Notes under the pieces: generated by a model
Databases searched by the model: none
What the model was told of the DNA's origin: nothing
The model's input: only the letters and a program-made list of their open reading frames with translations
Program-made: the position numbers and the translations under genes
DNA from: Thioalkalivibrio sulfidiphilus HL-EbGr7
GTDB lineage: Bacteria > Pseudomonadota > Gammaproteobacteria > Ectothiorhodospirales > Ectothiorhodospiraceae
Length of the DNA stretch: 64,000 bases
NCBI RefSeq assembly: GCF_000021985.1
Contig: NC_011901.1
Coordinates: 930,001 to 994,000, forward strand
Reading direction: 5' to 3'
Shown: piece after piece, positions 38,437 to 50,424 of the stretch
Position numbering within the stretch: position 1 is the first letter of the stretch
How the letters are laid out: every line of letters starts with the position of its first letter

Positions 38437-38679
38437 ATGTCAAAAGGGCAGACCTTACAAGAACCCTTCCTCAACGCGCTGCGCAAGGAGCGGATCCCGG
38501 TGTCCATCTACCTGGTCAACGGCATCAAGCTGCAGGGCCAGATCGATTCCTTCGACCAGTTCGTGGTGCTGCTGAAGAACACCGTCAGCCAGATGGTCTA
38601 CAAGCACGCCATCTCCACCATCGTGCCCTCCCGGCCGGTGAAACTGGCCATGCCCGAGGACATGCAGCCGGAAGACTGA
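38437..38679 (+). CDS. hfq: RNA chaperone Hfq, 80 aa
   Basis: A hexameric Sm-like protein that pairs sRNAs with mRNAs. Sm1 and Sm2 signatures are clear ([20 protein letters not shown], and [15 protein letters not shown] with the YKHA motif). The C-terminal tail is short compared with E. coli (102 aa). AAGGAG lies 8 bp before the ATG. The 131-bp gap after miaA has no iteron hairpin. Confidence 0.98.
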   Translation: MSKGQTLQEPFLNALRKERIPVSIYLVNGIKLQGQIDSFDQFVVLLKNTVSQMVYKHAISTIVPSRPVKLAMPEDMQPED

Positions 38680-38723
38680 GGTCTTCCGCCTCGGCAGGCC
38701 CATGACCCTCAAAGAGACCGCCA

Positions 38724-40022
38724 TTGTTTGAAAGACCGAAGCAGGGCGAGCGCGCAGTGCTCGTCCACATGGACCTGCCGGACAGCCCCCGGGATGACGA
38801 TTGCAGCGAGTTCACCGAACTGGTGAACTCCGCCGGCGCAGAGCCCGTGGCGCTGATCACCGGTCCCCGCCAGAGCCCGGATCCGCGCCTGTTCGTGGGC
38901 AGCGGCAAGGCCGAGGAGATCCGCGAGCAGGTGGAGGCCCAGGGCGCCGAGGTGGTGATCTTCGACCACGAACTCTCCCCCAGCCAGGAACGCAACCTGG
39001 AACGCCTGTTCAAGTGCCGGGTGTTGGACCGCACCGGCCTGATCCTGGACATCTTCGCCCAGCGCGCCCGCTCCCACGAGGGCAAGCTGCAGGTGGAGCT
39101 GGCCCAGCTGCGTCACATGTCCACCCGCCTGGTGCGAGGCTGGACCCACCTGGAGCGGCAGAAGGGCGGTATCGGCCTGCGCGGCCCGGGCGAGACCCAG
39201 CTCGAGACCGACCGCCGGCTGCTGGCCGGGCGCATCAAGCAGATCCTGCGTCGCCTGGAGAAGGTGGAGGCCCAGCGGGAGCAGGGCCGCCAATCCCGGC
39301 GCCGGGCCGAGATCCCCACCGTGTCGCTGGTGGGGTATACCAACGCCGGCAAGTCCACCCTGTTCAATCGGCTCACCAACGCCGGCGTGTACGCCGCCGA
39401 CCAGCTGTTCGCCACCCTGGACCCCACCCTGCGCCGTGTCGACCTGCCGGACCAGCAGGCCATCATCCTGGCGGACACGGTGGGCTTCGTGCGTCAGCTG
39501 CCCCACGACCTGGTGGCCGCCTTCAAGGCGACCCTGACCGAGACCCGGGAGGCGAGCCTGCTGCTGCACGTGGTGGATGCCGCCGATCCCCGGCGCGAGG
39601 ACAACATCCAGCAGGTCAACAACGTGCTCGAGGAGATCGGCGCCGCGGAGGTGCCGCGCATCCTGGTGTACAACAAGATCGATGCCCTGCCCGAGGTGCA
39701 GCCCCAGCTGGTGGAAGCCGCCCACGGCGAACCGGCGCGGGTGTATCTCTCGGCGCGAACCGGCGAGGGTGTGGAACTGCTCATGGACTGGCTGGCGAAG
39801 CGCTTCGCCGAGTCCCTGGTGCAGGGCTGGATCAGCCTGCCGCCCTCGGCGGGTCGTGAGCGTGCCGGGCTGTATCGCATGCAGGCGGTGCTGGGCGAGG
39901 AGGTCCAGCCCGACGGCGGCCTGCGCCTGCACATCCGTCTGCCCCGGCGGCGCTTCGACGAACTTTTCCGCGACAGCGGGTTCATACCGGAACTGCAGGC
40001 GGACGCGCGCCAGGTCGCCTGA
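38724..40022 (+). CDS. hflX: Ribosome-splitting GTPase HflX, 432 aa
   Basis: HflX rescues stalled or heat-damaged ribosomes. The N-terminal HflX domain (~15-190, including QLRHMSTRLVRGWTHLERQ and LRGPGETQLETDRRLL) precedes the GTPase: G1 GYTNAGKSTLFNRL, G2 region LFATLDPTLRR, G3 ADTVGFVRQLPHDLVAAFK and G4 YNKID. A TTG start at 38724 gives the family N-terminus (LFERPKQGERA); no ATG or GTG is better placed. It follows hfq by 44 bp. Confidence 0.96.
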   Translation: MFERPKQGERAVLVHMDLPDSPRDDDCSEFTELVNSAGAEPVALITGPRQSPDPRLFVGSGKAEEIREQVEAQGAEVVIFDHELSPSQERNLERLFKCRVLDRTGLILDIFAQRARSHEGKLQVELAQLRHMSTRLVRGWTHLERQKGGIGLRGPGETQLETDRRLLAGRIKQILRRLEKVEAQREQGRQSRRRAEIPTVSLVGYTNAGKSTLFNRLTNAGVYAADQLFATLDPTLRRVDLPDQQAIILADTVGFVRQLPHDLVAAFKATLTETREASLLLHVVDAADPRREDNIQQVNNVLEEIGAAEVPRILVYNKIDALPEVQPQLVEAAHGEPARVYLSARTGEGVELLMDWLAKRFAESLVQGWISLPPSAGRERAGLYRMQAVLGEEVQPDGGLRLHIRLPRRRFDELFRDSGFIPELQADARQVA

Positions 40023-40063
40023 CCTCACGGATGGCCTGCTGGTCGGTGTTTTTTCCGGTAATT

Positions 40064-40092
40064 TTGCGCAAACGAGATTCGGTCTCTAGAAT
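40064..40092 (+). promoter_or_regulatory. Candidate sigma-70 promoter for hflK-hflC
   Basis: TTGCGC (40064-40069), a 17-bp spacer and TAGAAT (40087-40092) lie 62 bp before hflK, inside the 132-bp hflX-hflK gap. Confidence 0.55.
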
Positions 40093-40154
40093 GACCGCCT
40101 TGTCCGGGTGAGCCTGCGCGCCCGAAACGGTTTCGAAACACGGAGAGCCCCTTC

Positions 40155-41336
40155 ATGCCCTGGAACGAACCAGGAAAGAACAGCAACGACCCCTGGAGCG
40201 GCGGTGGCCGCAGCGGTGGCGGCGGTGGCGGCGGCGGCCAGAGCGGCCCGCCGGACCTGGACGAGGTGCTGCGCAAGCTGACCCGCCAGCTGAACGGCAT
40301 CTTCGGCGGTGGCGGCGGCAGCGGTGGCGGTGATGGCGGCGGCATGGGGCGTCACGCCTCCGCCGGCATCAGCTTGATCCTGATCGTCGCCCTGGTGGTC
40401 TGGCTGGCCTCCGGCTTCTACATCATCAGCGAAGGTGAGCGCGGCGTGGTGCTGCGTTTCGGTTCCTTCCAGTCGGTGTCCCAGCCGGGTCCCAACTGGC
40501 ATCTGCCCTATCCCATCGAGTCGGTGGAGCGGGTGGACATTGACAGCATCCGAAGCATCCAGCACCGGGCCCTGATGCTCACCGCGGACGAGAACATCAT
40601 CGACGTGGACGTGGCCGTGCAGTACCGCGTCATGGACCCGGTGGACTTCCTGTTCAACGTGCGTGATCCGGACCGCACCACCCGCCAGGTGATGGAATCG
40701 GCCATCCGCGAGCGGGTGGGCAAGAACAACCTGGAATTCATCCTGGGTGAGGGTCGTGGCGAGATCGCCACCAGCGCCCGGACGGTGATCCAGGAGGCCC
40801 TGGATGCCTACGGCGCGGGCGTGACCGTGACCACCGTGAGCATGCAGCAGGCCCAGCCGCCGGAACCGGTGCAGGAGTCCTTCGCTGACGCCATTCGTGC
40901 CCGTGAGGACGAGGCCCGCTTCCGTAACGAGGCCGAGGCCTATGCCAATGCCATCGTGCCCCAGGCGCGAGGCGAGGCGGCCCGTATCCGCGAGGAGGCC
41001 CAGGCCTATCGCGAGCAGGTCATCGCCCGGGCCGAGGGTGATGCCTCCCGCTTCAGCCAGCTGCTGGTGGAATATCAGCGCGCCCCCGACGTGACCCGTC
41101 AGCGTCTCTACCTGGAGACCGCCGAGGCCGTGCTGGGTGGCACCAACAAGGTGATCGTCGACATGCAAGGCGGCAACAACCTGATGTACCTGCCCCTGGA
41201 CAAGTTCATGCAGTCCCAGGGCGCCACGACCACGCCGCCCCGCGTGATCGATCAGCGTGGCGTGGACAGCTCGCGGCCCGCGCCGCTGCCGAACCTCGGC
41301 ACGCGTCCTGATCCCCGTGCCCGGGAGGTGCGCTGA
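40155..41336 (+). CDS. hflK: FtsH protease modulator HflK (SPFH family), 393 aa
   Basis: HflK and HflC form the membrane cage that regulates FtsH. A glycine-rich N-terminal cytoplasmic stretch (GGGRSGGGGGGGGQSG) is followed by one membrane helix (about 72-95) and the SPFH/band-7 domain (GERGVVLRFGSFQSVSQPGP). A long Ala/Glu/Arg helix (FRNEAEAYANAIVPQARGEA) and a proline-containing tail complete it. The last base of its stop is the first base of the hflC ATG. Confidence 0.96.
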   Translation: MPWNEPGKNSNDPWSGGGRSGGGGGGGGQSGPPDLDEVLRKLTRQLNGIFGGGGGSGGGDGGGMGRHASAGISLILIVALVVWLASGFYIISEGERGVVLRFGSFQSVSQPGPNWHLPYPIESVERVDIDSIRSIQHRALMLTADENIIDVDVAVQYRVMDPVDFLFNVRDPDRTTRQVMESAIRERVGKNNLEFILGEGRGEIATSARTVIQEALDAYGAGVTVTTVSMQQAQPPEPVQESFADAIRAREDEARFRNEAEAYANAIVPQARGEAARIREEAQAYREQVIARAEGDASRFSQLLVEYQRAPDVTRQRLYLETAEAVLGGTNKVIVDMQGGNNLMYLPLDKFMQSQGATTTPPRVIDQRGVDSSRPAPLPNLGTRPDPRAREVR

Positions 41337-42205
41337 TGATCCGCATCATTGGAATCGTGGCGGTGGTGTCCGCCATCATCGTGGGCATGTCCACCTACAC
41401 CGTGGACGAGCGTGAGCGCGTGATCCTGTTCAGCCTGGGTGAGATCAAGGCCCTGGACCTTGAGCCGGGCCTGCACTTCAAGTTCCCCCTGGTGAACAAC
41501 GTGCGCAAGTTCGATTCCCGGGTACTGACCCTGGACATCCCGCCGGACCGCTTCCTTACCAGCGAGGCGAAGAACGTCATCGTCGACTTCTACGCCAAGT
41601 GGCGTATCGACGACGTGGGCCAGTTCTTCCGCTCCACCCGCGGCAACGAGCGCAACGCCGAGGACCGCCTGGCGCAGATCCTGCGCGACGGCATGCGTAA
41701 CGAGTTCGCCCGCTACACCCTGGAACAGGTGGTCTCCGGCGAGCGTCTCACCATCATGGGTGCCGTGCGTCAGCAGGCCCTGGACACTGCCCGGGAGCTG
41801 GGCGTGGTGCTGGTGGACGTGCGCATCCGTCGCATGGACCTGCCCGACGAGGTGAGTGAGTCCGTGTACGAGCGTATGCGTGCCGAGCGTCAGCGCGTGG
41901 CCCAGGACTTCCGTGCCCGGGGCCGCGAGGAGGCCGAGCGTATCCGCGCGCGTGCCGACCGCGAGCGCACCGTGATCCTGGCGGATGCCTACCGGGAGTC
42001 CGAGCAACTGCGTGGTGAGGGCGATGCCCGCGCCGCCGAGACCTATGCTCGGGCCTTTGGCGAGGACGAGGAGTTCTTCTCCTTCTACCGGAGCCTGATC
42101 GCCTATCGCAGCACCATGACCGGCGACAACACCATGTTCGTCATCGAGCCGGATTCGGACTTCTTCCGCTACTTCGGCAGCCCCATCGGGGCGCCCCGAC
42201 GGTAG
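41336..42205 (+). CDS. hflC: FtsH protease modulator HflC (SPFH family), 289 aa
   Basis: Partner of HflK. It has an N-terminal membrane anchor (residues 2-20), VDERERVILFSLGEIKALDLEP at the start of band 7, and a charged helix (RQRVAQDFRARGREEAERIR) before EDEEFFSFYRSLIAYRSTM. The 1-bp overlap with hflK implies coupled translation. A terminator follows. Confidence 0.96.
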   Translation: MIRIIGIVAVVSAIIVGMSTYTVDERERVILFSLGEIKALDLEPGLHFKFPLVNNVRKFDSRVLTLDIPPDRFLTSEAKNVIVDFYAKWRIDDVGQFFRSTRGNERNAEDRLAQILRDGMRNEFARYTLEQVVSGERLTIMGAVRQQALDTARELGVVLVDVRIRRMDLPDEVSESVYERMRAERQRVAQDFRARGREEAERIRARADRERTVILADAYRESEQLRGEGDARAAETYARAFGEDEEFFSFYRSLIAYRSTMTGDNTMFVIEPDSDFFRYFGSPIGAPRR

Positions 42206-42217
42206 TCACGACGGCAT

Positions 42218-42246
42218 GATGAAGGGCGGGTCTCCCGCCCTTCATC
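42218..42246 (+). terminator. Hairpin after hflC
   Basis: A perfect 13-bp stem (42218-42230 with 42234-42246) with a 3-nt loop begins 12 bp after the hflC stop. The following T-tract is weak, so read-through into the DUF2065 gene is possible. Confidence 0.65.
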
Positions 42247-42264
42247 GTCTCCGGGATCCTTCCC

Positions 42265-42456
42265 ATGCTCTGGAACGACCTGCTCGCCGCCCTGGCCCTG
42301 CTGCTGGTGCTTGAGGGGCTCATGCCCTTCCTCAACCCGGCCGGACTCAAGCGCGCCCTCCTGCAGGTGGTGGAACTGCCCGACAGCGTCCTGCGCGGCT
42401 TCGGCCTGGTGAGCATGGTGCTGGGTGCCCTGCTGCTGTGGTGGCTCAGGGGCTGA
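42265..42456 (+). CDS. DUF2065 (YjeT-like) small membrane protein, 63 aa
   Basis: Two hydrophobic helices (about 5-20 and 44-61) flank the conserved NPAGLKRALLQVVELPDSVLR loop of the DUF2065/YjeT family. That family sits between hflC and purA in many Gammaproteobacteria; its function is unknown. The context fits exactly, which supports the call despite the small size. Confidence 0.9.
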   Translation: MLWNDLLAALALLLVLEGLMPFLNPAGLKRALLQVVELPDSVLRGFGLVSMVLGALLLWWLRG

Positions 42457-42470
42457 GGGCAGATTGCGTG

Positions 42471-42562
42471 GTTCACGCAGAGGACGCAGAGACGCAAAGA
42501 GCGCAAAGGGTTTGTTAATCAAAAACTTTGCGCTCTTTGCGTCTCTGCGGTCTTTGCGTTGA
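42471..42562. repeat. Iteron hairpin (ACGCAGAGACGCAAAG flavour)
   Basis: The left arm is TTCACGCAGAGGACGCAGAG followed by ACGCAAAGAGCGCAAAGG. The loop region is TTTGTTAATCAAAAA. The right arm is CTTTGCGCTCTTTGCGTCTC and on to TTTGCGTTGA. It is the most symmetrical of the set. Confidence 0.9.
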
Positions 42563-42698
42563 CGGCCCCACACGACCCGAAAAACTCGAAATCCACGCCG
42601 AATCCCACCGAAACCGCCCGAGTATGTATAATCACGGGCCTTGAACGGGGCGCCGGAGTCGTGCGCGGCCCGAAGTCCACGACGACAACGACAGACCC

Positions 42699-45181
<2,483 letters not shown>

Positions 45182-45338
45182 CCCCCCGGGGGCGTCCGCG
45201 CCCGGCCCGCAGACCCGCACCGCCCGTGACCCAGGTCATGGGCGGTGTGCGTTTGGGCATGCGATGATGTGCAACAGCACGACCGGCGTGAACGGCAGCG
45301 CCACGGCGCAGTCAAACCGGAGCAAGGAGGTATCCGAG

Positions 45339-46115
45339 ATGAATCAACGATTCAGTGAACGCAGCGTGGTGGTCACCGGTGCAGGCAAGGGCATCGGCCG
45401 CACCATCGCCCGGGTGTTCGCCCACGAGGGTGCGCGGGTGCTGGTGGTGGACCGGGATGCCGAGGCCGCCGCCGAGACCGCCCGGGCGATCATCGAAGCG
45501 GGCGGCCAGGCCGTGGCCTGCGCCACCGACGTGAGCCAGCGGGCCGAGGTGGAGGCCATGGTGGGCGAGGCCATGACGCACTTCGGCGGCATCGACGTGC
45601 TGGTGGCCAATGCCGGCATCTTCCCCTCGGTGAGCATCGAGGAGATGACCGAGGCGGACTGGGACCAGGTCCATGACGTGAATCTCAAGGGGGCGTTCTT
45701 CTGCGTGAAGGCCGCCGCCGCCTTGATGCGCCGCCAGGGCGGCGGCGGGCGCATCCTGCTCACCTCGTCCATCACCGGCCCCATCACCGGCTTTCCCGGC
45801 TGGGCCCACTATGGCGCCACCAAGGCGGGCATGCTGGGCTTCATGCGTACCGCCGCCATCGAGTTCGCTCGCACGGGCATCACCATCAACGCGGTACTGC
45901 CCGGCAACATCCGAACCGAGGGGCTGACCGATGTGGGCGCGGAGTACCTGCGCAAGATGGAGGCCTCCATCCCGCTGGGCTGCCTGGGAGAGCCGGAGGA
46001 CATCGCCTACGCCATGCTGTTCCTGGCCTCCGACGAGGCCCGTTACATCACGGGTCAGACCCTGGTGGTGGATGGCGGACAGACCCTGCCCGAATCATCG
46101 CTGGCGCTGGAGTGA
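45339..46115 (+). CDS. Short-chain dehydrogenase/reductase, 258 aa
   Basis: A classical SDR: the cofactor motif is TGAGKGIGRTIARVFA, with VVDRDA at the end of beta-2 (NAD preference likely), NAG in VLVANAGIFPS, catalytic Ser in LLTSSITG and YGATKAG (Y-x3-K). The C-terminus ITGQTLVVDGGQTLPES is typical of FabG-like enzymes, but there is no fab context here, so the substrate is unknown. The ATG at 45339 is preceded by AAGGAGGT, a near-perfect ribosome site. Confidence 0.88.
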   Translation: MNQRFSERSVVVTGAGKGIGRTIARVFAHEGARVLVVDRDAEAAAETARAIIEAGGQAVACATDVSQRAEVEAMVGEAMTHFGGIDVLVANAGIFPSVSIEEMTEADWDQVHDVNLKGAFFCVKAAAALMRRQGGGGRILLTSSITGPITGFPGWAHYGATKAGMLGFMRTAAIEFARTGITINAVLPGNIRTEGLTDVGAEYLRKMEASIPLGCLGEPEDIAYAMLFLASDEARYITGQTLVVDGGQTLPESSLALE

Positions 46116-46257
46116 ACGCGCGCCGTACGGCGGGTGCAAAGGTAGGAAAATTCACTTAACCGGCGTAGACTTGCGCCTTCGCTCGAACCGGCGCGCCATG
46201 CAAGCCGCGACCTGAGGGCGAGATCAGGGAAGAACGGGGAAGGCAAAGAAAGTAAAT

Positions 46258-46343
46258 GGTGCCGAGGAGAGGACTTGAACCTCCACGGGGTTACCCCCAC
46301 TAGCACCTGAAGCTAGCGCGTCTACCAATTCCGCCACCTCGGC
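46258..46343 (-). tRNA. tRNA-Leu (anticodon CAG)
   Basis: Read on the minus strand: acceptor GCCGAGG/CCTCGGC, D-arm TGGCGGAATTGGTAGAC, an anticodon stem CTAGC/GCTAG with loop TTCAGGT (CAG, reading CUG), a long variable arm as expected for Leu, and an encoded CCA (46258-46260). Confidence 0.95.
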
Positions 46344-46380
46344 ATTGAGTCAGGATGAACCTGCGCTTCAGGAAGCGCGC

Positions 46381-46409
46381 AATTTAACGTCACCCGGGGT
46401 TGATGTCAA
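46381..46409 (-). promoter_or_regulatory. Promoter of tRNA-Leu
   Basis: On the minus strand a perfect TTGACA (46404-46409), a 17-bp spacer and TAAATT (46381-46386) lie 37 bp before the tRNA. It is the best sigma-70 match seen in the window. Confidence 0.85.
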
Positions 46410-46456
46410 CGCCCCCGTGACACAGCCCTTACATCTCTCCGAACCAGAAGTACTCA

Positions 46457-48959
46457 ATGACCAAAAAACATAAGAACACCCCTCAAGATCCCCAGTTTGA
46501 ACGCGAGGCCGCCAAGTACGAGCGGCCGATCCCCAGCCGAGAATTGATCCTCGAGGTCATCCACGAAGCGGATGGCCCGGTCCCCTTCGAACCCCTTGCC
46601 CAGCACCTCGGCCTCACCGAGGACGTGGACCTGGAGGCGCTCACCCGCCGCCTGCGCGCCATGGAGCGCGACGGCCAGCTGGTGTGCAACCGGGTCGGAG
46701 CCTACCTGCCCGTGAATCAGGAGGACCTGGTGCGCGGCCGCGTGATCGGCCATCCCGACGGTTTCGGCTTCCTGGTGCCCGACGAGGGCGGCGACGACCT
46801 GTTCCTGTCCCCGCGCCAGATGAAGAGCCTGCTGCACGGTGACCGGGCCGTGGCCCGGGTCACCGGCGTGGACCGCCGTGGCCGGCGCGAGGGCGCCATC
46901 ATCGAGGTGCTGGAGCGCAACACCGAGCAGGTGGTGGGCCGGCTGTTCTCCGAGGGCGGCATTGGCTTCGTCACCCCGGACAACAAGCGCATCACCCAGG
47001 ACATCCTCATTCCCCCCGAGGCCATGGGCGGGGCGCGGGAAGGCCAGATCGTCATCGCCGCCATCCGCGAGCAGCCCAGCAAGCGCACCCGGCCCATCGG
47101 CGAGATCGTCGAGGTGCTGGGCGAACACATGGCGCCGGGCATGGAGATCGACGTGGCCATCCGCGCCCACGGTCTGCCCTTCCAGTGGCCCGAGGAGGTC
47201 ACCGAGGCCGCCGACAAGCTGGGCGCGCGGGTCTCGCCCGCCGCCAAGAAGGGCCGCCTGGACCTGCGCGACATGCCGCTGGTGACCATCGACGGCGAGG
47301 ACTCCCGGGACTTCGACGACGCGGTCTTCTGCGAACCCCTGGAGAAGGGTGGCTGGCGCCTCTGGGTGGCCATCGCCGACGTCTCCCACTACGTGACCCC
47401 GGGCGATCCCCTCGACAAGGAAGCGCGTCACCGGGCCACCTCCGTGTACTTCCCCGAGCGGGTCATCCCCATGCTGCCGGAGGTACTCTCCAACGGCCTG
47501 TGCTCGCTCAATCCCGACGTGGACCGGCTGTGCCTGGTGTGCGAGATGCAGATCACCAGCCGCGGGCGCATCAAGGACTACACCTTCCACGAGGGCCTGA
47601 TGCGCTCCCACGCCCGGCTCACCTACACCAAGGTGGCCGGCATCGTGCTGGACCGCGACGCGGAACTGCACCGTGAATACGCCAGGCTGGTGCCCCACCT
47701 GGAGGAACTGCACGCCCTGTACAAGGTGCTGCGCAAGGCCCGTGACAAGCGCGGCGCCATCGACTTTGAGACCACCGAGACCAAGATCATCTTCGGCGCG
47801 GACCGCAAGATCGAGCGCATCGTGCCCTACGAGCGCAACGATGCCCACAAGATCATCGAGGAGTGCATGATCGCCGCCAACGTGGCGGCGGCCAAGTTCC
47901 TCAAGAAGCACAAGATCCCGGCCCTGTACCGGGTGCATCCCGGTCCCAAGCCGGAGAAGGTGGAGGCCCTGCGCGCCTTCCTGGGCGAGCTGGGCCTGAG
48001 CCTGGGCGGCGGCGAGGAGCCCCATCCCAAGGACTACACCCTGCTGCTGGATCAGGTGCGCGAGCGCCCCGACGCCCACCTGATCCAGACGGTGCTGCTG
48101 CGCTCGCTCAAGCAGGCGGTGTACAGCCCCGAGGACGTGGGCCACTTCGGTCTCGCCCACGACGATTACGCCCACTACACCTCGCCCATCCGCCGCTATC
48201 CGGACCTGCTGGTGCACCGGGCCATCCGCCACCTGCTGCGCGGCGGCAAGGCCTCGGACTTCCACTACAGCCACGACGAGATGGTGGTCCTGGGCGAGCA
48301 CTGCTCCATGGCCGAGCGCCGCGCCGACGAGGCCTCCTGGGACGTGGAGGGCTGGCTCAAGTGCGAGTTCATGCAGGACAAGGTGGGTGAGACCTTCGAC
48401 GGCGTCATCACCTCGGTCACCTCATTCGGCCTGTTCGTGGAGCTCAAGGACATCTACGTGGAAGGCCTGGTGCACGTCACCAGCCTGTCCAACGACTTCT
48501 ACCACTTCGACCCCGTGGGTCACCGCATGACCCGGTGAGCGCGGCGGCCGGGTCTACCGCATGGGCGACCCCATCCGGGTGCAGGTGGCGCGGGTCAACC
48601 TGGACGAGCGCAAGATCGACTTCGTGCCCGCCGAGGACGAGGAGGCCGTCGAGGCCCCCGAGGGCGGGCGGCGCGGACGCCGTCGCGGCGGCAAGGCAGC
48701 CGAGACGGCACCGGTAGCCGAAGAGGCCGGCGAGAAGAAAAAGGCCAAGCGACGCAAGCGCAAGGGCAAGTCCGCCCCGGCGGCCGAGCCCGCCCCGGTC
48801 GTGGAAGAGGCCGACGCCAAGCCGGCCAAGAAGAAGCGCCGATCCCGCAAGAAGGCGGGCGCCAAGCCCGAGCCCGCCGCCCCCGCAGCCCCTTCCGGTG
48901 AGGGCGAGCCGGCGAAGAAACGCCGCCGGCGTCGCAGCGGTCGCCGTTCCAGTCGCTGA
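46457..48959 (+). pseudogene. rnr: Ribonuclease R, with an apparent +1 frameshift in the S1 domain
   Basis: A 3'-5' exoribonuclease. The first frame (46457-48538) covers the winged-helix region (PVPFEPLAQHLGLTEDVDLE), the cold-shock domains, the RNB catalytic domain (TIDGEDSRDFDDAVFCEPL, holding the metal-binding Asp residues) and most of S1 (FDGVITSVTSFGLFVELKD). It then stops after DPVGHRMTR. Removing one C in ACCCGG (48529-48534) restores MTGERGGRVYRMGDPI and joins the next frame, which ends with a long Lys/Arg/Ala tail (to 48959). The joined length is ~833 aa versus 813 in E. coli. A sequencing error is as likely as a real mutation; truncation would remove the end of S1 and the basic tail. 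Confidence 0.85.
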
Positions 48960-48967
48960 GGTCCGCC

Positions 48968-49714
48968 ATGAGCGAACCCCAGTTCCTGTTCGGCCTGCAC
49001 GCGGTGCTGGCCGCCCTCACGCGCAAGCCGACCCCGGTGACCACCCTGTGGGTGGACGCCGGACGCAAGGACGCGCGCATGCGCGAGATCCTGGACGCCG
49101 CCCGCAAGGCCGGCGTGACCGTGGAGCGGGTGGACGCCCAGGCCCTGGAGCGCCTGTGTCCCGGCGCGCGCCATCAGGGCGTGGTGGCCGAGCGCATCCA
49201 GGAGGCCGGGCCGGAGATCACCGAGGCTGACCTGCCGAACCTGGTGGGCCGGGTGGCCAGCCCCCTGCTGCTGGTCCTGGACGGTGTCACCGACCCCCAC
49301 AACCTGGGTGCCTGCCTGCGCACCGCGGATGCCGCCGGTGTCGATGCCGTGATCGTCCCCCGGGACCGGGCGGCGGGCCTCACCCCCGTGGCCCGCAAGG
49401 TGGCGAGCGGCGCCGCCGAGGTCGTCCCCTTCGTGCAGGTCACCAACCTCGCCCGCACCCTGGACCAGCTCAAGCAGGCCGGCGTCTGGATCATCGGCAC
49501 CAGCGGCGACGCCCCCCAGACCCTCTACCAGGCAGACCTCAAGGGCCCCATCGCCATCGTCATGGGCGCCGAGGGGCAGGGCATGCGCCGTCTGACCCGG
49601 GAGCGCTGCGACCTGCTGGTGAATATCCCGATGCAGGGCTCGGTGTCGAGCCTGAATGTCTCTGTGGCCACGGGGGTGTGTTTGTTTGAGGTGGTGCGGC
49701 AGCGGTTGAGCTAG
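48968..49714 (+). CDS. rlmB: 23S rRNA (guanosine-2'-O-)-methyltransferase RlmB, 248 aa
   Basis: It methylates G2251 of 23S rRNA. An N-terminal substrate-binding domain (FGLHAVLAALTRKPTPVTTL) precedes the SPOUT knot with motif 1 LDGVTDPHNLGACLRTADAAG, motif 2 IVMGAEGQGMRRLTRE and motif 3 NIPMQGSVSSLNVSVATG. It is 8 bp after the rnr stop, as in other Gammaproteobacteria. It is the last backbone gene before the island; rpsF, usually the next gene, is 12.8 kb away. Confidence 0.96.
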   Translation: MSEPQFLFGLHAVLAALTRKPTPVTTLWVDAGRKDARMREILDAARKAGVTVERVDAQALERLCPGARHQGVVAERIQEAGPEITEADLPNLVGRVASPLLLVLDGVTDPHNLGACLRTADAAGVDAVIVPRDRAAGLTPVARKVASGAAEVVPFVQVTNLARTLDQLKQAGVWIIGTSGDAPQTLYQADLKGPIAIVMGAEGQGMRRLTRERCDLLVNIPMQGSVSSLNVSVATGVCLFEVVRQRLS

Positions 49715-49800
49715 ATTCAACGGCATGTCGCAGAAGCGAGGAGGCGCGGAGAAACAAACTGAACTTCCTGCTGCTGTCCGGGGCTACGAATAGCGCCCAG

Positions 49801-50253
49801 ATGTACCACGAAGCGGCAGCACTGGCCCGCGAGCTGGATTCATCCTGGAACTACCGCAGCAAGGAGCTGATGACGCTCTACGCGAAGGCCAAGCAGTACG
49901 AAGCGGGCGAGAAGGTGGAGTTCGGCGGTAAGCAGTTTGCCCCGCTCTACACGCCCAGGAACGACACCCTCATCAACCTATTCCAGATCACCGACGATGA
50001 GCAGCGCACGCTGCGCACGCTCATCAGCCGGGACATGGCCGCAGAGCGCCACAGGAAGCGCGAGGAGGCCCGTAGGCGTGCTTCTGGGGCTGTCGACCGT
50101 GCGACCTATGAGGCAAATTCTGCGAGCCGTCAGAAGCCTTGGGAAGCCTTGGGCATGAGTCGAGCAAGCTGGTATCGAGCAGGTAAACCAACGCCAGCGG
50201 GTGAGACAAGTCCCTGCGTATTACAGGCCGCAGCGGGTGATTTCGATGTGTGA
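49801..50253 (+). pseudogene. C-terminal fragment of a plasmid/phage-type replication protein, 150 aa
   Basis: The frame begins without a ribosome site, and its upstream extension stops at ~49760. The text (YRSKELMTLYAKAKQYEAG, GKQFAPLYTPRNDTLINLFQ, ISRDMAAERHRKREEARRRA, then LGMSRASWYRAGKPTP with a helix-turn-helix look) resembles the C-terminal half of replication proteins from mobile elements. That is recalled from family resemblance and not verified. It is read here as a truncated remnant at the left edge of the island. Confidence 0.45.
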
Positions 50254-50273
50254 GACAAGTCCCTGCGTATTAC
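50201..50273 (+). repeat. 24-bp perfect direct repeat pair
   Basis: Positions 50201-50224 and 50250-50273 are identical. The first copy is the end of the replication-protein fragment; the second follows its stop. The rest of the gap to 50424 has a short inverted repeat (GCATTTATAAAAATGC), GAGTAGCCCG twice, and GTTATCCAC, which is DnaA-box-like. It could be a decayed replication origin. Confidence 0.6.
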
Positions 50274-50424
50274 TAATGGCGAAGCCTACGCCCGGCGCGA
50301 AGCGCCTGTCTTTGAGTAGCCCGAGCATTTATAAAAATGCGAGTAGCCCGCAAGGACGGTGGGTAACTCGCTTGCGAGTTATCCACGGGACGCGCAGCGC
50401 CGTTAAGGCGCGGAGGGTGTGGGC

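Noticed and set aside
46258-46343. tRNA-Leu or tRNA-Glu as attachment site for the island
   Set aside because: The island begins after rlmB, 3.4 kb from tRNA-Leu, and no fragment of either tRNA 3' end was seen at its right border.
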